Origin: Halomonas elongata DSM 2581
GTDB taxonomy: Bacteria > Pseudomonadota > Gammaproteobacteria > Pseudomonadales > Halomonadaceae
Assembly (NCBI RefSeq): GCF_000196875.2
Contig: NC_014532.2
Coordinates: forward strand, 1,240,001 to 1,304,000
Direction of reading: 5' to 3'
Length of the DNA stretch: 64,000 bases
In this document: piece by piece, positions 1-7,357 of the stretch
How positions within the stretch are numbered: the first letter of the stretch is position 1
Layout: each line of letters begins with the position of its first letter
Translations under genes and position numbers: made by a program
The notes under the pieces: model-generated
Told to the model about the DNA's origin: nothing
Databases searched by the model: none
Seen by the model: only the letters and a program-made list of their open reading frames with translations

Positions 1-1458
1 GGTGCTGGCCAGCTCCTTACGGAGAGTGGCTATGTTCTCGTCGATCTCGGCGATGCGCTGCCTTTTGGTCTGCTGGGCCTCGAGCAGCTCGTCGATTTTC
101 TTTTGATGCTCGTGCTGCTCACGAACAGCCTCGCTTTGGTGCTCCATTGCCAAAGCTCCAGCCTCAGCTGAAGCTTTCAGCCCCTGAAAGAATTCGAGTC
201 GAGACTTGAGCCGATTTGTTTCGGCTGACGAATTCGCGTTCCCGGCGCCCACAGCTCCATAAGAAGCCGTCATGCTTTCGGCGTCAGCAATATCCCTCTG
301 CAACTGAGCAATCTTTTGGTCGATAGTATCCTCACGACCGATGCCGAGCATGGCATCCCAGCCCTCCTTGGCCGCCGTCTTAATACTCTTCCATACGGAC
401 TCTAGAGTGCCCAGGTTTTCGGCGACGTCGGATGCTCGATCTCGCATTGTGTCGGCGAAAGCATTCATCGCGACACGCTGGGCTTCCATCTCGCGCCCAC
501 TCTCGGCCAGGGCGCGAATGTTTTCGTAGGTCTCGACGGTCAGGAAGTTGTACTGCTCGTTGAGCTCGGCAATGGCATCGACCGGATCATCGGCGATCTT
601 GCCGAACTGCTCGATAGTCTTGTCGATGGCCTGGCCAGTGGCGTTCTCCATCAGGATGGCGGTGCGCGTCACCGTCTCGAACTGGCCAGCGGTGAACTTG
701 CCGGACTTGACCACCTGGTTGAGCGCGGCGGCCGCACGGTTCTGTGTTGTGCTGGCCAGGTTGTCCATCTGAGCGGCCAACGTCATCAGTTCGTCGGTTG
801 TGGCGCCGGATTGCTGCCCGGTCATGGTCAGCGTCTTGTTGAACTGCTGCGCTTCATCACGGCCTGACTCGAATGCCACGACAAAAGCGCCTACAGAGCC
901 AGCCGCAATCGTCAGCGGGTTGATCAGGCCGGCAATGTATCCTGCCATACCGCGAAGGGCGGGTCCGACACCCCCAAAAACGTCTTTGATCTGACCGCCT
1001 TGCTGCAGGAAGACCTGCATCACCGGCTGCCCGGAGGCGAGCGACGTGAAGATGTCGGTGAATTGCATGGGCAATTGGCGCTGTGCCTGCTGCAGTTGCT
1101 TGGCAGACAGCCCGGCCCGGTTGTAGCTCCCGCGCACGCCATCCATCTGACGCCTGACGCGCTCCACGCTCTGCTCGTACCGCTCAGCCTGAACGGGCTG
1201 GAACAGACCTTTTTGCCCGCTGCGCACCTGATTCTGCACCTGCTGCATGCGCTGGAGAGCACCGCGAGTGCTGTTGACGTTGCGGGTCAACACGCTGGCC
1301 TGGCTGGCTTGCTGGTTCATAGCAGCCGACACGCCGCCGGTCGTCGCCGTGACCCGGACGCCGGCATCTTCCAGCGCCTGGAGGGCGCGGCGCACATCCT
1401 GAGCTTTCTGCTCGGCAGTGCGCGAGTCGATGACGATGCTGAGGCGGGATTCGGCCAT
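1..1458 (-). CDS. Tail length tape measure protein (3'-truncated by window edge)
   Basis: The minus-strand frame is open from ATG at 1458 to base 1, so about 486 N-terminal residues are visible and the C-terminus is missing. The protein starts with coiled-coil sequence. Around residues 132-165 it carries the motif FLQQGGQIKDVFGG, typical of the lambda-type tape-measure N-terminal domain, followed by an Ala/Gly-rich hydrophobic stretch. A second coiled coil lies near the window edge. Tape-measure proteins set tail length and are used in DNA ejection. An upstream GGAG supports the start. The gene lies downstream of the tail-tube and G/GT genes as in lambda, but is separated from them by a 1.3-kb accessory cassette. 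Confidence 0.9.
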   Translation of the reverse strand, partial: MAESRLSIVIDSRTAEQKAQDVRRALQALEDAGVRVTATTGGVSAAMNQQASQASVLTRNVNSTRGALQRMQQVQNQVRSGQKGLFQPVQAERYEQSVERVRRQMDGVRGSYNRAGLSAKQLQQAQRQLPMQFTDIFTSLASGQPVMQVFLQQGGQIKDVFGGVGPALRGMAGYIAGLINPLTIAAGSVGAFVVAFESGRDEAQQFNKTLTMTGQQSGATTDELMTLAAQMDNLASTTQNRAAAALNQVVKSGKFTAGQFETVTRTAILMENATGQAIDKTIEQFGKIADDPVDAIAELNEQYNFLTVETYENIRALAESGREMEAQRVAMNAFADTMRDRASDVAENLGTLESVWKSIKTAAKEGWDAMLGIGREDTIDQKIAQLQRDIADAESMTASYGAVGAGNANSSAETNRLKSRLEFFQGLKASAEAGALAMEHQSEAVREQHEHQKKIDELLEAQQTKRQRIAEIDENIATLRKELAST

Positions 1459-1475
1459 GCTCAAACTCCAGGCAC

Positions 1476-1500
1476 AAAAAAGGCCCGCCGAAGCGAGCCT
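1476..1500 (-). terminator. Rho-independent terminator before tape measure
   Basis: On the minus strand the arms AGGCTCGC and GCGGGCCT pair around a TTCG tetraloop (one G-U), followed by six T. It ends transcripts of the 97-codon secreted-protein gene. It also lies across the path of late tail transcription only 18 bp before the tape-measure start. Confidence 0.85.
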
Positions 1501-1512
1501 GAAAACAAGAGA

Positions 1513-1530
1513 CCCCGCTCAGTGGCGGGG
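1513..1530 (-). terminator. Second GC-rich hairpin, tandem terminator
   Basis: Perfect 6-bp stem CCCCGC/GCGGGG with a 6-nt loop. On the minus strand it is followed by a T-rich but broken tract. It probably works with the stronger terminator just downstream. Confidence 0.55.
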
Positions 1531-1546
1531 CTGTAGTAGCAACAAC

Positions 1547-1840
1547 TTATCTATCAATGCAATGCTTGTAGAAGGCATTGCCAAATTCTGTTTTCTGTTT
1601 TGCCTTGTATTCTTCGGACTGAGCGGCGGGCCTGTCATAGGCCATCTTCACCATGACCTGCGTAGTAGCGTCGTAGAAGCCCTGTTCCTTGGACAGATCA
1701 ACCAGATCGCGCATCGGCATCCCTTCTTGGCGAAGTCCCATAATCACCTCTGCCGTCTCGGACTCAATGCTGCAGACCTCATGATCTGCAGCCATAACCG
1801 GCATACTCGCTAGCGCCATCACTGCCGCCCACTTCTTCAT
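1547..1840 (-). CDS. Small secreted (periplasmic) prophage protein
   Basis: A 97-residue protein with a clear signal peptide (MKKWAAVMALASMPVMAA, cleavage expected after about residue 18). The mature part is about 79 residues with two cysteines (HEVCS and KHCIDR), able to form one disulfide. It belongs to the tail-gene strand but is isolated by tandem terminators downstream and the divergent higBA operon upstream, so it is likely an independently expressed accessory gene. Small exported prophage proteins sometimes alter the lysogen envelope or block superinfection; that role is inference. I recognise no named family. Confidence 0.75.
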   Translation of the reverse strand: MKKWAAVMALASMPVMAADHEVCSIESETAEVIMGLRQEGMPMRDLVDLSKEQGFYDATTQVMVKMAYDRPAAQSEEYKAKQKTEFGNAFYKHCIDR

Positions 1841-1933
1841 TTTGCCTCCTGGCCCTGCGTTTCCTGCCAGTTTGCCGCTTGGGAGGGCAGGGTGGAAGGG
1901 GAATGCGGTGCCAAGATTGGCCTGTATAGCATA

Positions 1934-1960
1934 TTGCTATGCATAGCAGATTGATATACA
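1934..1960 (+). promoter_or_regulatory. Probable higBA promoter with palindromic operator
   Basis: The perfect 14-bp palindrome TGCTATGCATAGCA spans 1935-1948, overlapping a possible -35 (TTGCTA, 1934) and preceding an AT-rich -10-like TATACA (1955-1960; spacing is short at 15 bp). The higB start is at 1989. HigA antitoxins usually repress their own promoter at such a dyad, so this is the likely autoregulatory site. Confidence 0.6.
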
Positions 1961-1988
1961 CTGCCCATATCAGGACAAGGAAGGGCTC

Positions 1989-2276
1989 ATGCACATCATC
2001 ACGCAGAAGCGCATTTGGGAAGCCAAAGAAGAATGGCCACAGACCGCTACCGCCCTGGACGCATGGTACCGGCTCATGAAGGCCAGCGAGCCCAAGGACT
2101 TCGCCGCGATGAAGAACATCTTCCCGGCAACCGACAAGGTCGGACGCCATCATGTCTTCGACATCGGCGGCAACAAGATCAGGTTGATCGCGGTCGTGCA
2201 CTACCGCGCCAAGCGGGTCTACATCCGAGACATCCTCGATCACAGCGAGTACGACAAAGGCAAATGGAAGGAATGA
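1989..2276 (+). CDS. higB: HigB-type mRNA interferase toxin
   Basis: A 95-residue protein of the HigB family: N-terminal MHIITQKRIWEA, central KVGRHHVFDIGGNKIRL, and a C-terminal RVYIRDILDHSEYDKGKW segment typical of this RelE-fold ribosome-dependent mRNA interferase. Length fits the family. It precedes a HigA-type antitoxin by 3 bp, the reverse gene order characteristic of hig systems. The pair lies inside the tail region on the opposite strand with its own promoter, so it should be expressed in the lysogen and may stabilise the prophage or act in superinfection defence (inference). Confidence 0.88.
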   Translation: MHIITQKRIWEAKEEWPQTATALDAWYRLMKASEPKDFAAMKNIFPATDKVGRHHVFDIGGNKIRLIAVVHYRAKRVYIRDILDHSEYDKGKWKE

Positions 2277-2279
2277 CCC

Positions 2280-2708
2280 ATGAACGCCATTCTTGATCAA
2301 GCGGCAATGCACTGGGCGCACATCGCGCCCCTGCTCACCGAGCCCGAGAACGAAGCGGATTACGACGCCAAGGTCGAGGCTCTGGACGAGCTGCTCGACA
2401 TGGTGGGTGACGATGAGGACCATCCGCTGGCAGGCCTGGCGGCTCGCCTGGGCGACATCATCGAAGCCTATGACGAAGAGCATCGCCCTATGCCGGGCGT
2501 CTCCAGTGTCGACGTGCTCCGCTACCTCATGGAGGAGCATGGCGTCACACAGAGCAACTTGCCCGAAGTCGGGGCCCAGCCCGTCGTGTCCGCCATCCTG
2601 GCTGGAAAGCGCTCCCTGAACTGGCGTCAGATCTGCGGGCTATCCGAACGGTTCGGCGTGCCAACCGACGCTTTCAAGGAGCCGCATCATGCTGACCATC
2701 ATCATTGA
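2280..2708 (+). CDS. higA: HigA-type antitoxin with XRE helix-turn-helix
   Basis: A 142-residue protein. The acidic N-terminal half (to about residue 80) probably binds HigB. The C-terminal half (about 85-135) is an XRE-type HTH with the motif YLMEEHGVTQSNLPEVG and the SAILAGKRSLNWRQI recognition segment shared by HigA proteins. The tail is unusually histidine-rich (HHADHHH). It should neutralise HigB and repress the palindrome upstream of higB. Its last 20 bases overlap the start of a 29-codon ORF. Confidence 0.88.
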   Translation: MNAILDQAAMHWAHIAPLLTEPENEADYDAKVEALDELLDMVGDDEDHPLAGLAARLGDIIEAYDEEHRPMPGVSSVDVLRYLMEEHGVTQSNLPEVGAQPVVSAILAGKRSLNWRQICGLSERFGVPTDAFKEPHHADHHH

Positions 2709-2778
2709 GGCCATCCGAGCTGCAGTGGATGCCGTGGGCGACGCCATCGAAAGCTTGCTGGACGCTTTGCTCGATTGA
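2689..2778 (+). CDS. 29-residue amphipathic peptide overlapping higA 3' end
   Basis: ATG at 2689 is preceded at 7 nt by a perfect AAGGAG (2676-2681) that lies inside higA, and the frame runs to TGA at 2778. The peptide begins MLTIIIEAIRAAVDAVGDAI and ends with a Leu/Asp-rich segment. It has hydrophobic residues every three to four positions with acidic residues between them, an amphipathic helix. The strong ribosome-binding site and coupling to higA support translation. Function unknown; a membrane-active or regulatory peptide is possible. Confidence 0.5.
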   Translation: MLTIIIEAIRAAVDAVGDAIESLLDALLD

Positions 2779-2781
2779 GGC

Positions 2782-3548
2782 CTACTGCTCAAGCACAACG
2801 CTATCCATCCGCATGATGGCATAGATGAACTCGCGCTCCGGGATGGGCGGCGCGAATCGGTCCAGGTAAGGGCCGATCTCGTGCAGGGACAAGGGCAGCC
2901 GGCCCACCCCTCCCATCCCAGCGACCACTCGTCGCCCTCGCTCGATCAGGGTGAAAGCGTCCACCAGCATGGCGCTGAGACCGTCCAGTTCGGGCCGAGG
3001 GTTGTCGACCTTGATGAACTTGGAGATGGCCTCGAACTTCTCTTCCGACCCCCACTCGTTCTGCCACCGCAGCTCGGCTATGGCTTTTTTTCGGCGTCCT
3101 TGGCGAGCGAGTAGGCGTCATGCTGCATTTTCTGAGCCTTGCCGGACACCCACATAAAGAGCTCGATGTCCTTGCGGAGAAGCTCCTCGCCGATCTCGTG
3201 GTCGTAGGCTACTGCCTCGTCATCGAGCAGGAACTTGCCGTCTTCCCGCCCCTTGGTGCGGATGTCGAGCAGGATGTAGCGAGCCATCAGGCTGCATTGC
3301 GCCTCGAATTCGGTTTGCTCCTCACCCGACACCTCGGCCAGGTCTTCGGTAAAGCGAAGGTCGCCATCGTGTTCAGCCTTATCCAGCAGCCGGCGCATCT
3401 TCTCCTGGAAGACAGCTCGGAATCGGTTCATGCCGACGGTATAGCGGTCATTGTCCCAACGAGCGATGAGCATCTGGGTGTCATCGTCGTAATCGAACCA
3501 CTTCGTCTCGTTGGCGTCGCCGCCGCGACCCTTACGTGAAAGCGCCAT
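2782..3548 (-). CDS. Tail assembly chaperone G-GT, made by -1 frameshift
   Basis: The frame open from 2782 to about 3093 has no good start of its own but continues the upstream G-like frame if ribosomes slip -1 at the A AAA AAG heptamer (3084-3090). The fusion would be about 259 residues: the 153-residue G part, then a T domain starting AIAELRWQNEWGSEEKFEAI and ending in SVVLEQ. In lambda-like phages G and GT together chaperone the tape measure during tail assembly. Position (just after the tail-tube gene, before the tape measure) and architecture match that arrangement. Confidence 0.85.
3078..3548 (-). CDS. Tail assembly chaperone G (unshifted product)
   Basis: A 156-residue protein starting MALSRKGRGGDANETKWFDY and ending KDAEKKP followed by TAG two codons after the slippery heptamer. 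It is the zero-frame product of the G/GT pair; most ribosomes should stop here. G-type proteins bind and stabilise the tape-measure protein while the tail tube polymerises. The gene follows the tail-tube gene with a 9-bp gap. Sequence resembles phage tail assembly chaperones only in general character; the assignment rests mainly on position and frameshift. Confidence 0.8.
   Translation of the reverse strand: MALSRKGRGGDANETKWFDYDDDTQMLIARWDNDRYTVGMNRFRAVFQEKMRRLLDKAEHDGDLRFTEDLAEVSGEEQTEFEAQCSLMARYILLDIRTKGREDGKFLLDDEAVAYDHEIGEELLRKDIELFMWVSGKAQKMQHDAYSLAKDAEKKP
3084..3090 (-). promoter_or_regulatory. Programmed -1 frameshift slippery site A AAA AAG
   Basis: Seven A followed by G are read in zero frame as GAA AAA AAG CCA TAG. 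The heptamer A AAA AAG is the same as in E. coli dnaX and is among the most efficient bacterial -1 slip sites. A -1 slip reads AAA AAA GCC ATA and enters the open T frame. Confidence 0.85.
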
Positions 3549-3557
3549 ACCCCCTCC

Positions 3558-4493
3558 TTAGGCGGCCAGGGTTCGTGAAACCTGAATGGAAGATCCGATG
3601 TTCGGGTCTTTCAGGGCGGTGAAGCTGACGGCAGGCCGAAGCACGGTGTCACGACCCCCTGACGGCATCTCGACACCCAGCTTGGTGCGGAACGTCTCGA
3701 TCAAGTAGCTGTTGCCAGCAGTGCCATCGTTCATATCAAGCCGGACGCCGAATTCTTTCTCGTTGATGGAATCCTTCAGCAGGCCGAACGTGCTCTCGGT
3801 GAGCGCCAAAGAGATATTGCCCGTCACCTGGGCGGTGCCCTTGAACTGGTGGGGCACCTCATGACCGATGCAGGGATCTTCCTGGTAGTTGCGGTTGATC
3901 GTGATGTCCATGGTGTTCACACAGACGTCCATCACCGTATCGCCCTCGATGACCAGCTCGTTGACGTCCTGAGCCGCATTGATCGGCTTGGTGGTGGTCT
4001 CATCCTCGAAGGTGTCGGCGCTGAAGTCGTAGTCTGCGTTGTAGGACTCGCCCACGATGGAGAACGAACCCGAGACGACTTCGCCGGCGGAGAGGGAGAG
4101 CTGGAGCTGCGAGACGTTGGCTTCGCCAATCATATAGGCCTTGCCGGCGGCACCGACGTCCATGTACTGGACCAGGAACTCGAGCTTGGGCGTGTCCTTG
4201 CCGATGATGATGGTGCTCAGCGTCGAGTCCGTACCATCGACCACCCAATCCGAGCCCATCACGTTGCGGATGATCATGTCGTAGGTCTTCGCTGAAAAAG
4301 CGATCGACACATCACCACCAACGGTGATCGATGTCAGCAGCATGGACGAGTCCTGTCCGCTGGAATCGACCTCGTTCGGGTTGGTCATGTTGGTGGTGAT
4401 GCCGGGGCCGCCATCGGTGCGGCGTAGCACCTGCCATGGATTACCAGAGCCGGCCAGGCGCATCGACAGCTTGTACTGGTTGGATTCCGCCAT
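3558..4493 (-). CDS. Major tail tube protein
   Basis: A 311-residue protein starting MAESNQYKLSMRLAGSG. The sequence is beta-rich and Gly/Thr/Ser-rich with few basic residues, as expected for a polymerising tail-tube subunit (tail-tube fold of lambda gpV type). It lies directly upstream of the G/GT chaperone genes and downstream of the tail-terminator gene, its usual position. A hairpin terminator sits 25 bp before the start codon, so its level may depend on antitermination. Assignment is by position and composition. Confidence 0.8.
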   Translation of the reverse strand: MAESNQYKLSMRLAGSGNPWQVLRRTDGGPGITTNMTNPNEVDSSGQDSSMLLTSITVGGDVSIAFSAKTYDMIIRNVMGSDWVVDGTDSTLSTIIIGKDTPKLEFLVQYMDVGAAGKAYMIGEANVSQLQLSLSAGEVVSGSFSIVGESYNADYDFSADTFEDETTTKPINAAQDVNELVIEGDTVMDVCVNTMDITINRNYQEDPCIGHEVPHQFKGTAQVTGNISLALTESTFGLLKDSINEKEFGVRLDMNDGTAGNSYLIETFRTKLGVEMPSGGRDTVLRPAVSFTALKDPNIGSSIQVSRTLAA

Positions 4494-4518
4494 GTTTCGT
4501 TACCTCACGGTCGGGCAT

Positions 4519-4547
4519 AAAAAAAGCCCCGGCGGATGCCAGGGCTT
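4519..4547 (-). terminator. Intrinsic terminator inside the late operon
   Basis: On the minus strand AAGCCCTGGC pairs with GCCGGGGCTT (one mismatch) around ATCC and is followed by seven T. It lies between the tail-terminator and tail-tube genes, across the direction of late transcription. Confidence 0.85.
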
Positions 4548-4567
4548 GGGATGCGTTCTGCTGCCGT

Positions 4568-4945
4568 TCAGCAGCGATATGGGATACTGACGTTCACTTG
4601 ATACCAGCCATTCATCTCGCCGAAGTCTTGCGGCGTGTAGGCCAAGGTGTCGATGTCGCCGATGGACTGGTAGGCCATGTGCTCGCCGATCCGCGTGGCG
4701 ATGTCATAGGCTGCACCCCATCCCTCCTCGAGCTTGGTGAAGATCTGGATCATCACCAACCCAGTCATTCGAGGGCAGGGCTTCCCGCCAACCTCGGCGG
4801 TTATGGTGTCACCGGGCACGACATTGACGCGCAGCCAATTGTCGGTGTGCTGCTGAGCCGGCACGTTGGGGATCTCCATCGGCTCGGGGCCACCCCAGGC
4901 CAGGGCGTGTTTGATCAGCGCCGCCACCAGGGCTTGGTAGGTCAT
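4568..4945 (-). CDS. Tail terminator-like protein
   Basis: A 125-residue protein (MTYQALVAALIKHALAWGG) in the size range of tail-terminator proteins such as lambda gpU. These cap the tail tube and join it to the head. It contains the segment MTGLVMIQIFTKLEEGWGAA typical of the alpha/beta tail-terminator fold. It overlaps the upstream minor tail gene by 4 bp and is followed by a terminator and the tail-tube gene. Identification is by position, size and weak sequence character. Confidence 0.65.
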   Translation of the reverse strand: MTYQALVAALIKHALAWGGPEPMEIPNVPAQQHTDNWLRVNVVPGDTITAEVGGKPCPRMTGLVMIQIFTKLEEGWGAAYDIATRIGEHMAYQSIGDIDTLAYTPQDFGEMNGWYQVNVSIPYRC

Positions 4946-5331
4946 GAGCCGCTGTACTCCTTGATCGAGTTGAATGTCACGCCGTAGATGCCGGTGGGCG
5001 CTTGGCCTGACGTACCTGCTTCCAGATACTTTCCATAGGGCGTCGTATTGACGATATGGAAGGAATCGCCCGGTTTCAATGCGGCCATGGCCCGCCGAGC
5101 ATCGGCAAGCGTGATGCTCCGCGATGGATCGCGCTTGTTCTCGTCGAACGTCTCGTCTGGAGTGTTGACGGAGAAATTGTTGTTCGCGAGGAAGCGGCTC
5201 GTATCGATTGGCGCCCGGTAGATAACGCCCCGTGACGCCTGCTCGCAGAGCTCGCGGAACAACACCATGGTGTCGTCCTCGACTTCTAGCGCGAAATCAG
5301 TCGGTTTGCCGCTCCATCCGCCCTTGGCCAT
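4942..5331 (-). CDS. HK97 gp10-like / lambda Z-like tail completion protein
   Basis: A 129-residue protein. Its C-terminal half has the pattern FHIVNTTPYGKYLEAGTSGQ, which matches the xNxxPYAxxxExG-type core of HK97 gp10-like proteins. These help complete the tail or its joint to the head. It lies between the neck and tail-terminator genes with a 4-bp overlap downstream. The fit to family, size and position is good. Confidence 0.75.
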   Translation of the reverse strand: MAKGGWSGKPTDFALEVEDDTMVLFRELCEQASRGVIYRAPIDTSRFLANNNFSVNTPDETFDENKRDPSRSITLADARRAMAALKPGDSFHIVNTTPYGKYLEAGTSGQAPTGIYGVTFNSIKEYSGS

Positions 5332-5332
5332 G

Positions 5333-5713
5333 TCAGTTCACCTTGAGATGCACGGAATAGGTGGCACCTAGCGGATCGCCGGATACCTCGACCACTCGAG
5401 CTGTCCGGCCGTCGGCCAGCGTGATGACATCATCGACCTGGGGAACCTGCTCGGTGGCGTTGGCCAGCATGCCGATCTTGATGTCGGCACTGGTCAGGTC
5501 CAGCGACTGGATCTCGGCGAATGTGAACTTGGACCGCCAGTAGCTCCCGGAGTAGGGCAGCTTGGCCGGCTCGTAGGTGCCAGTGTCCGGGTTATAGACC
5601 CCGTCGCCCGGCAGCGTCCGCTTGGCTGTGAACGCGAAGTAGGCCTGGCCCAGCTCCTCGTCATCGGCGAACGCTTCGGCCAGCTCGGTCTGGATCTCAT
5701 CACGGGCAGTCAC
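5333..5713 (-). CDS. Putative head-tail connector (neck) protein
   Basis: A 126-residue protein starting at GTG (5713), acidic at the N-terminus, with a central ITLADGRTARVVEVSGDPLG segment like the beta-barrel of head-closure or stopper proteins. It overlaps the preceding gene by 14 bp and is 1 bp from the next, so it is co-translated with neck and tail genes. No firm family recognised; function inferred from the position between capsid and tail genes. Confidence 0.55.
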   Translation of the reverse strand: MTARDEIQTELAEAFADDEELGQAYFAFTAKRTLPGDGVYNPDTGTYEPAKLPYSGSYWRSKFTFAEIQSLDLTSADIKIGMLANATEQVPQVDDVITLADGRTARVVEVSGDPLGATYSVHLKVN

Positions 5714-6104
5714 GGCGATACCCCACTGTGATGCTGCCGCGAGCGGCCTTGTAGGGGCCGATCAGCGCCAGGGCGAATTGGACGCGGGAGGGCAGGGCAG
5801 CATTGCCCACGTTCGACGTGGAGATCTCGGCATAGCGCTTCTCGACCTCGGCACCGTCTGCCTTGACCCGCTTTTGCGTCATCGTGCCCTGCGATTGCTG
5901 GGCATATAGGCTGCCATCTGCCGCGGCGGCCGCCAGCTCGACGCCGGCCATGATCACGTCGGCCGGCACGGGATCGGGCACCTGAATGCCCTGGGCGGAC
6001 AGGTAGGCGTTGGCCATGGCCACAAAGCGCTCCTTGTCAGCCTCAGGTGCCCAATCCGCACCGAGCTTCTCATCGACATTGGCGACGGTCACATATTGCG
6101 TCAT
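5700..6104 (-). CDS. Putative head-tail adaptor (DnaT-like family annotation possible)
   Basis: A 134-residue mostly helical protein. It contains DKERFVAMANAYLSAQG and AADGSLYAQQSQGTMTQKRV, features I associate with a phage protein family often labelled DnaT-like ssDNA-binding but consistently located at the first head-tail connector position. It follows the capsid genes, so an adaptor role like HK97 gp6 is likelier than a replication role. Confidence 0.6.
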   Translation of the reverse strand: MTQYVTVANVDEKLGADWAPEADKERFVAMANAYLSAQGIQVPDPVPADVIMAGVELAAAAADGSLYAQQSQGTMTQKRVKADGAEVEKRYAEISTSNVGNAALPSRVQFALALIGPYKAARGSITVGYRRDCP

Positions 6105-6143
6105 GACAGCCTCGGAATCAGGGAGGCCCCGCAGGGCCTCGGG

Positions 6144-6383
6144 TTACTCGGCCGCTTTCTGTTGCGGCTGCTCAGCCTTCTGGGCATCGCCGCCTTTCTC
6201 GGCGGGCTTTTCGGTCTTGGCGCCGGCGGTGCGGCCGTCCACCTTGGAGAGCACGCCACGCTTGACCATGCGGGCAAGCCCCGGCGCCTTGTCGTCGACA
6301 TCAAGGGTCCGCTTCGGGGCGGCAAACTTGCCGTCCACATTCACGACACCCAGGCTTTCGTTGCGGTACTTACCCATGATCAA
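6144..6383 (-). CDS. Small structural-region protein, unknown
   Basis: A 79-residue protein. The first about 45 residues are compact (KYRNESLGVVNVDGKF, then RTLDVDDKAPGL), followed by a disordered Lys/Glu/Ala/Gln-rich tail. It overlaps the capsid stop by 4 bp. It may be a minor head protein; no family recognised. Confidence 0.6.
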   Translation of the reverse strand: MIMGKYRNESLGVVNVDGKFAAPKRTLDVDDKAPGLARMVKRGVLSKVDGRTAGAKTEKPAEKGGDAQKAEQPQQKAAE

Positions 6384-7345
6384 ACCCCCACGGCTTTAGT
6401 GAGTGACAGCGGACGGTAGACCGCCACGCCGGAGCACTTGGCGATGCAGTCGATCACCATCTCGAGATTGCGCTTCTCCGCCGGCAGTTGCTCGAACGGG
6501 CGCGGGATCTCGATGGACAGGTTGTCGACGTCACGCTCGTACATGACGGCAGAAGACTGCTGCCCGTTGGCATCGCTCGGCTCGAGCTCGGTCGAAGCGA
6601 TCAGGCTGACGTTCGGATAGAGCGCCTTAAACCGAGACCACACGCTTTCCCAGTTGCCGCCCTCGTTGACGTTCTTGCGCATCAGCGCAGAGCGACGAGT
6701 CGGGGCCAGCGCCAGGGTGTTGGGTGTGTGGTAGTCATAGGACTGGATCTGCACGGCGTCATACATGGCGAGCAGATCGTCGAGGATCTGCTGGCCGGTA
6801 GTGGCCGAATTGGTCCAGTCGCCGTTGACGGCGGTTTCGCCCAGGTTCGGGTGGTTGGTGAAGCCGTAGAAGCCGTGTTTTGCATCACCGACCATGGCGA
6901 CCTTGTTGATCAACTGGTCGATGGCACGGCGGGCGGTGCGGCCCTTGCGTTCCGGCAGATTGGTGCCCATGGCGTTGGCCAGGCGCATTTCATCCAGGCT
7001 ATAGCCGTAGGCATCGCCTAGGCTCTTGAGCTTGAGCGTCTCTTCCTTGCCGGTCACATCCACGCGCGGCAGGTCATCGGCGTAGTTCGAGATGAACTTC
7101 GCCATGCCGACTTCATCGTAGGTGCGATAGGTGAACGACTCGGCCCACTCGGGCACCTCGGTGGAGACCGGCACCAGGTCCAAACCAGTCAGACTCGGGG
7201 TGATGGTCTCGTAGATGCGAGACTTCACATAGTCGAGCTGACGCGCCAGGAACAGGCCCTCGTCCTCTCGCACGATGCCCAGTCGGTCGCCGGCATCCAT
7301 CACCGCCGCCAGATCGGCGGCGTCATAGTTCATGTGCTGTTTCAT
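6380..7345 (-). CDS. Major capsid protein (DUF2184-type)
   Basis: A 321-residue protein with the features of the DUF2184 capsid family, a variant of the HK97 fold: an N-terminal region crossing YVKSRIYETITPSL, a central LGDAYGYSLDEMRLANAMGT segment and the GFYGFTNHPNL region. It lies after the protease/scaffold gene and a cement-like gene. AAGGA about 9 nt upstream supports the ATG at 7345. There is no long N-terminal delta domain, in keeping with a separate scaffold. Confidence 0.85.
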   Translation of the reverse strand: MKQHMNYDAADLAAVMDAGDRLGIVREDEGLFLARQLDYVKSRIYETITPSLTGLDLVPVSTEVPEWAESFTYRTYDEVGMAKFISNYADDLPRVDVTGKEETLKLKSLGDAYGYSLDEMRLANAMGTNLPERKGRTARRAIDQLINKVAMVGDAKHGFYGFTNHPNLGETAVNGDWTNSATTGQQILDDLLAMYDAVQIQSYDYHTPNTLALAPTRRSALMRKNVNEGGNWESVWSRFKALYPNVSLIASTELEPSDANGQQSSAVMYERDVDNLSIEIPRPFEQLPAEKRNLEMVIDCIAKCSGVAVYRPLSLTKAVGV

Positions 7346-7357
7346 CGTCGTCGATCC

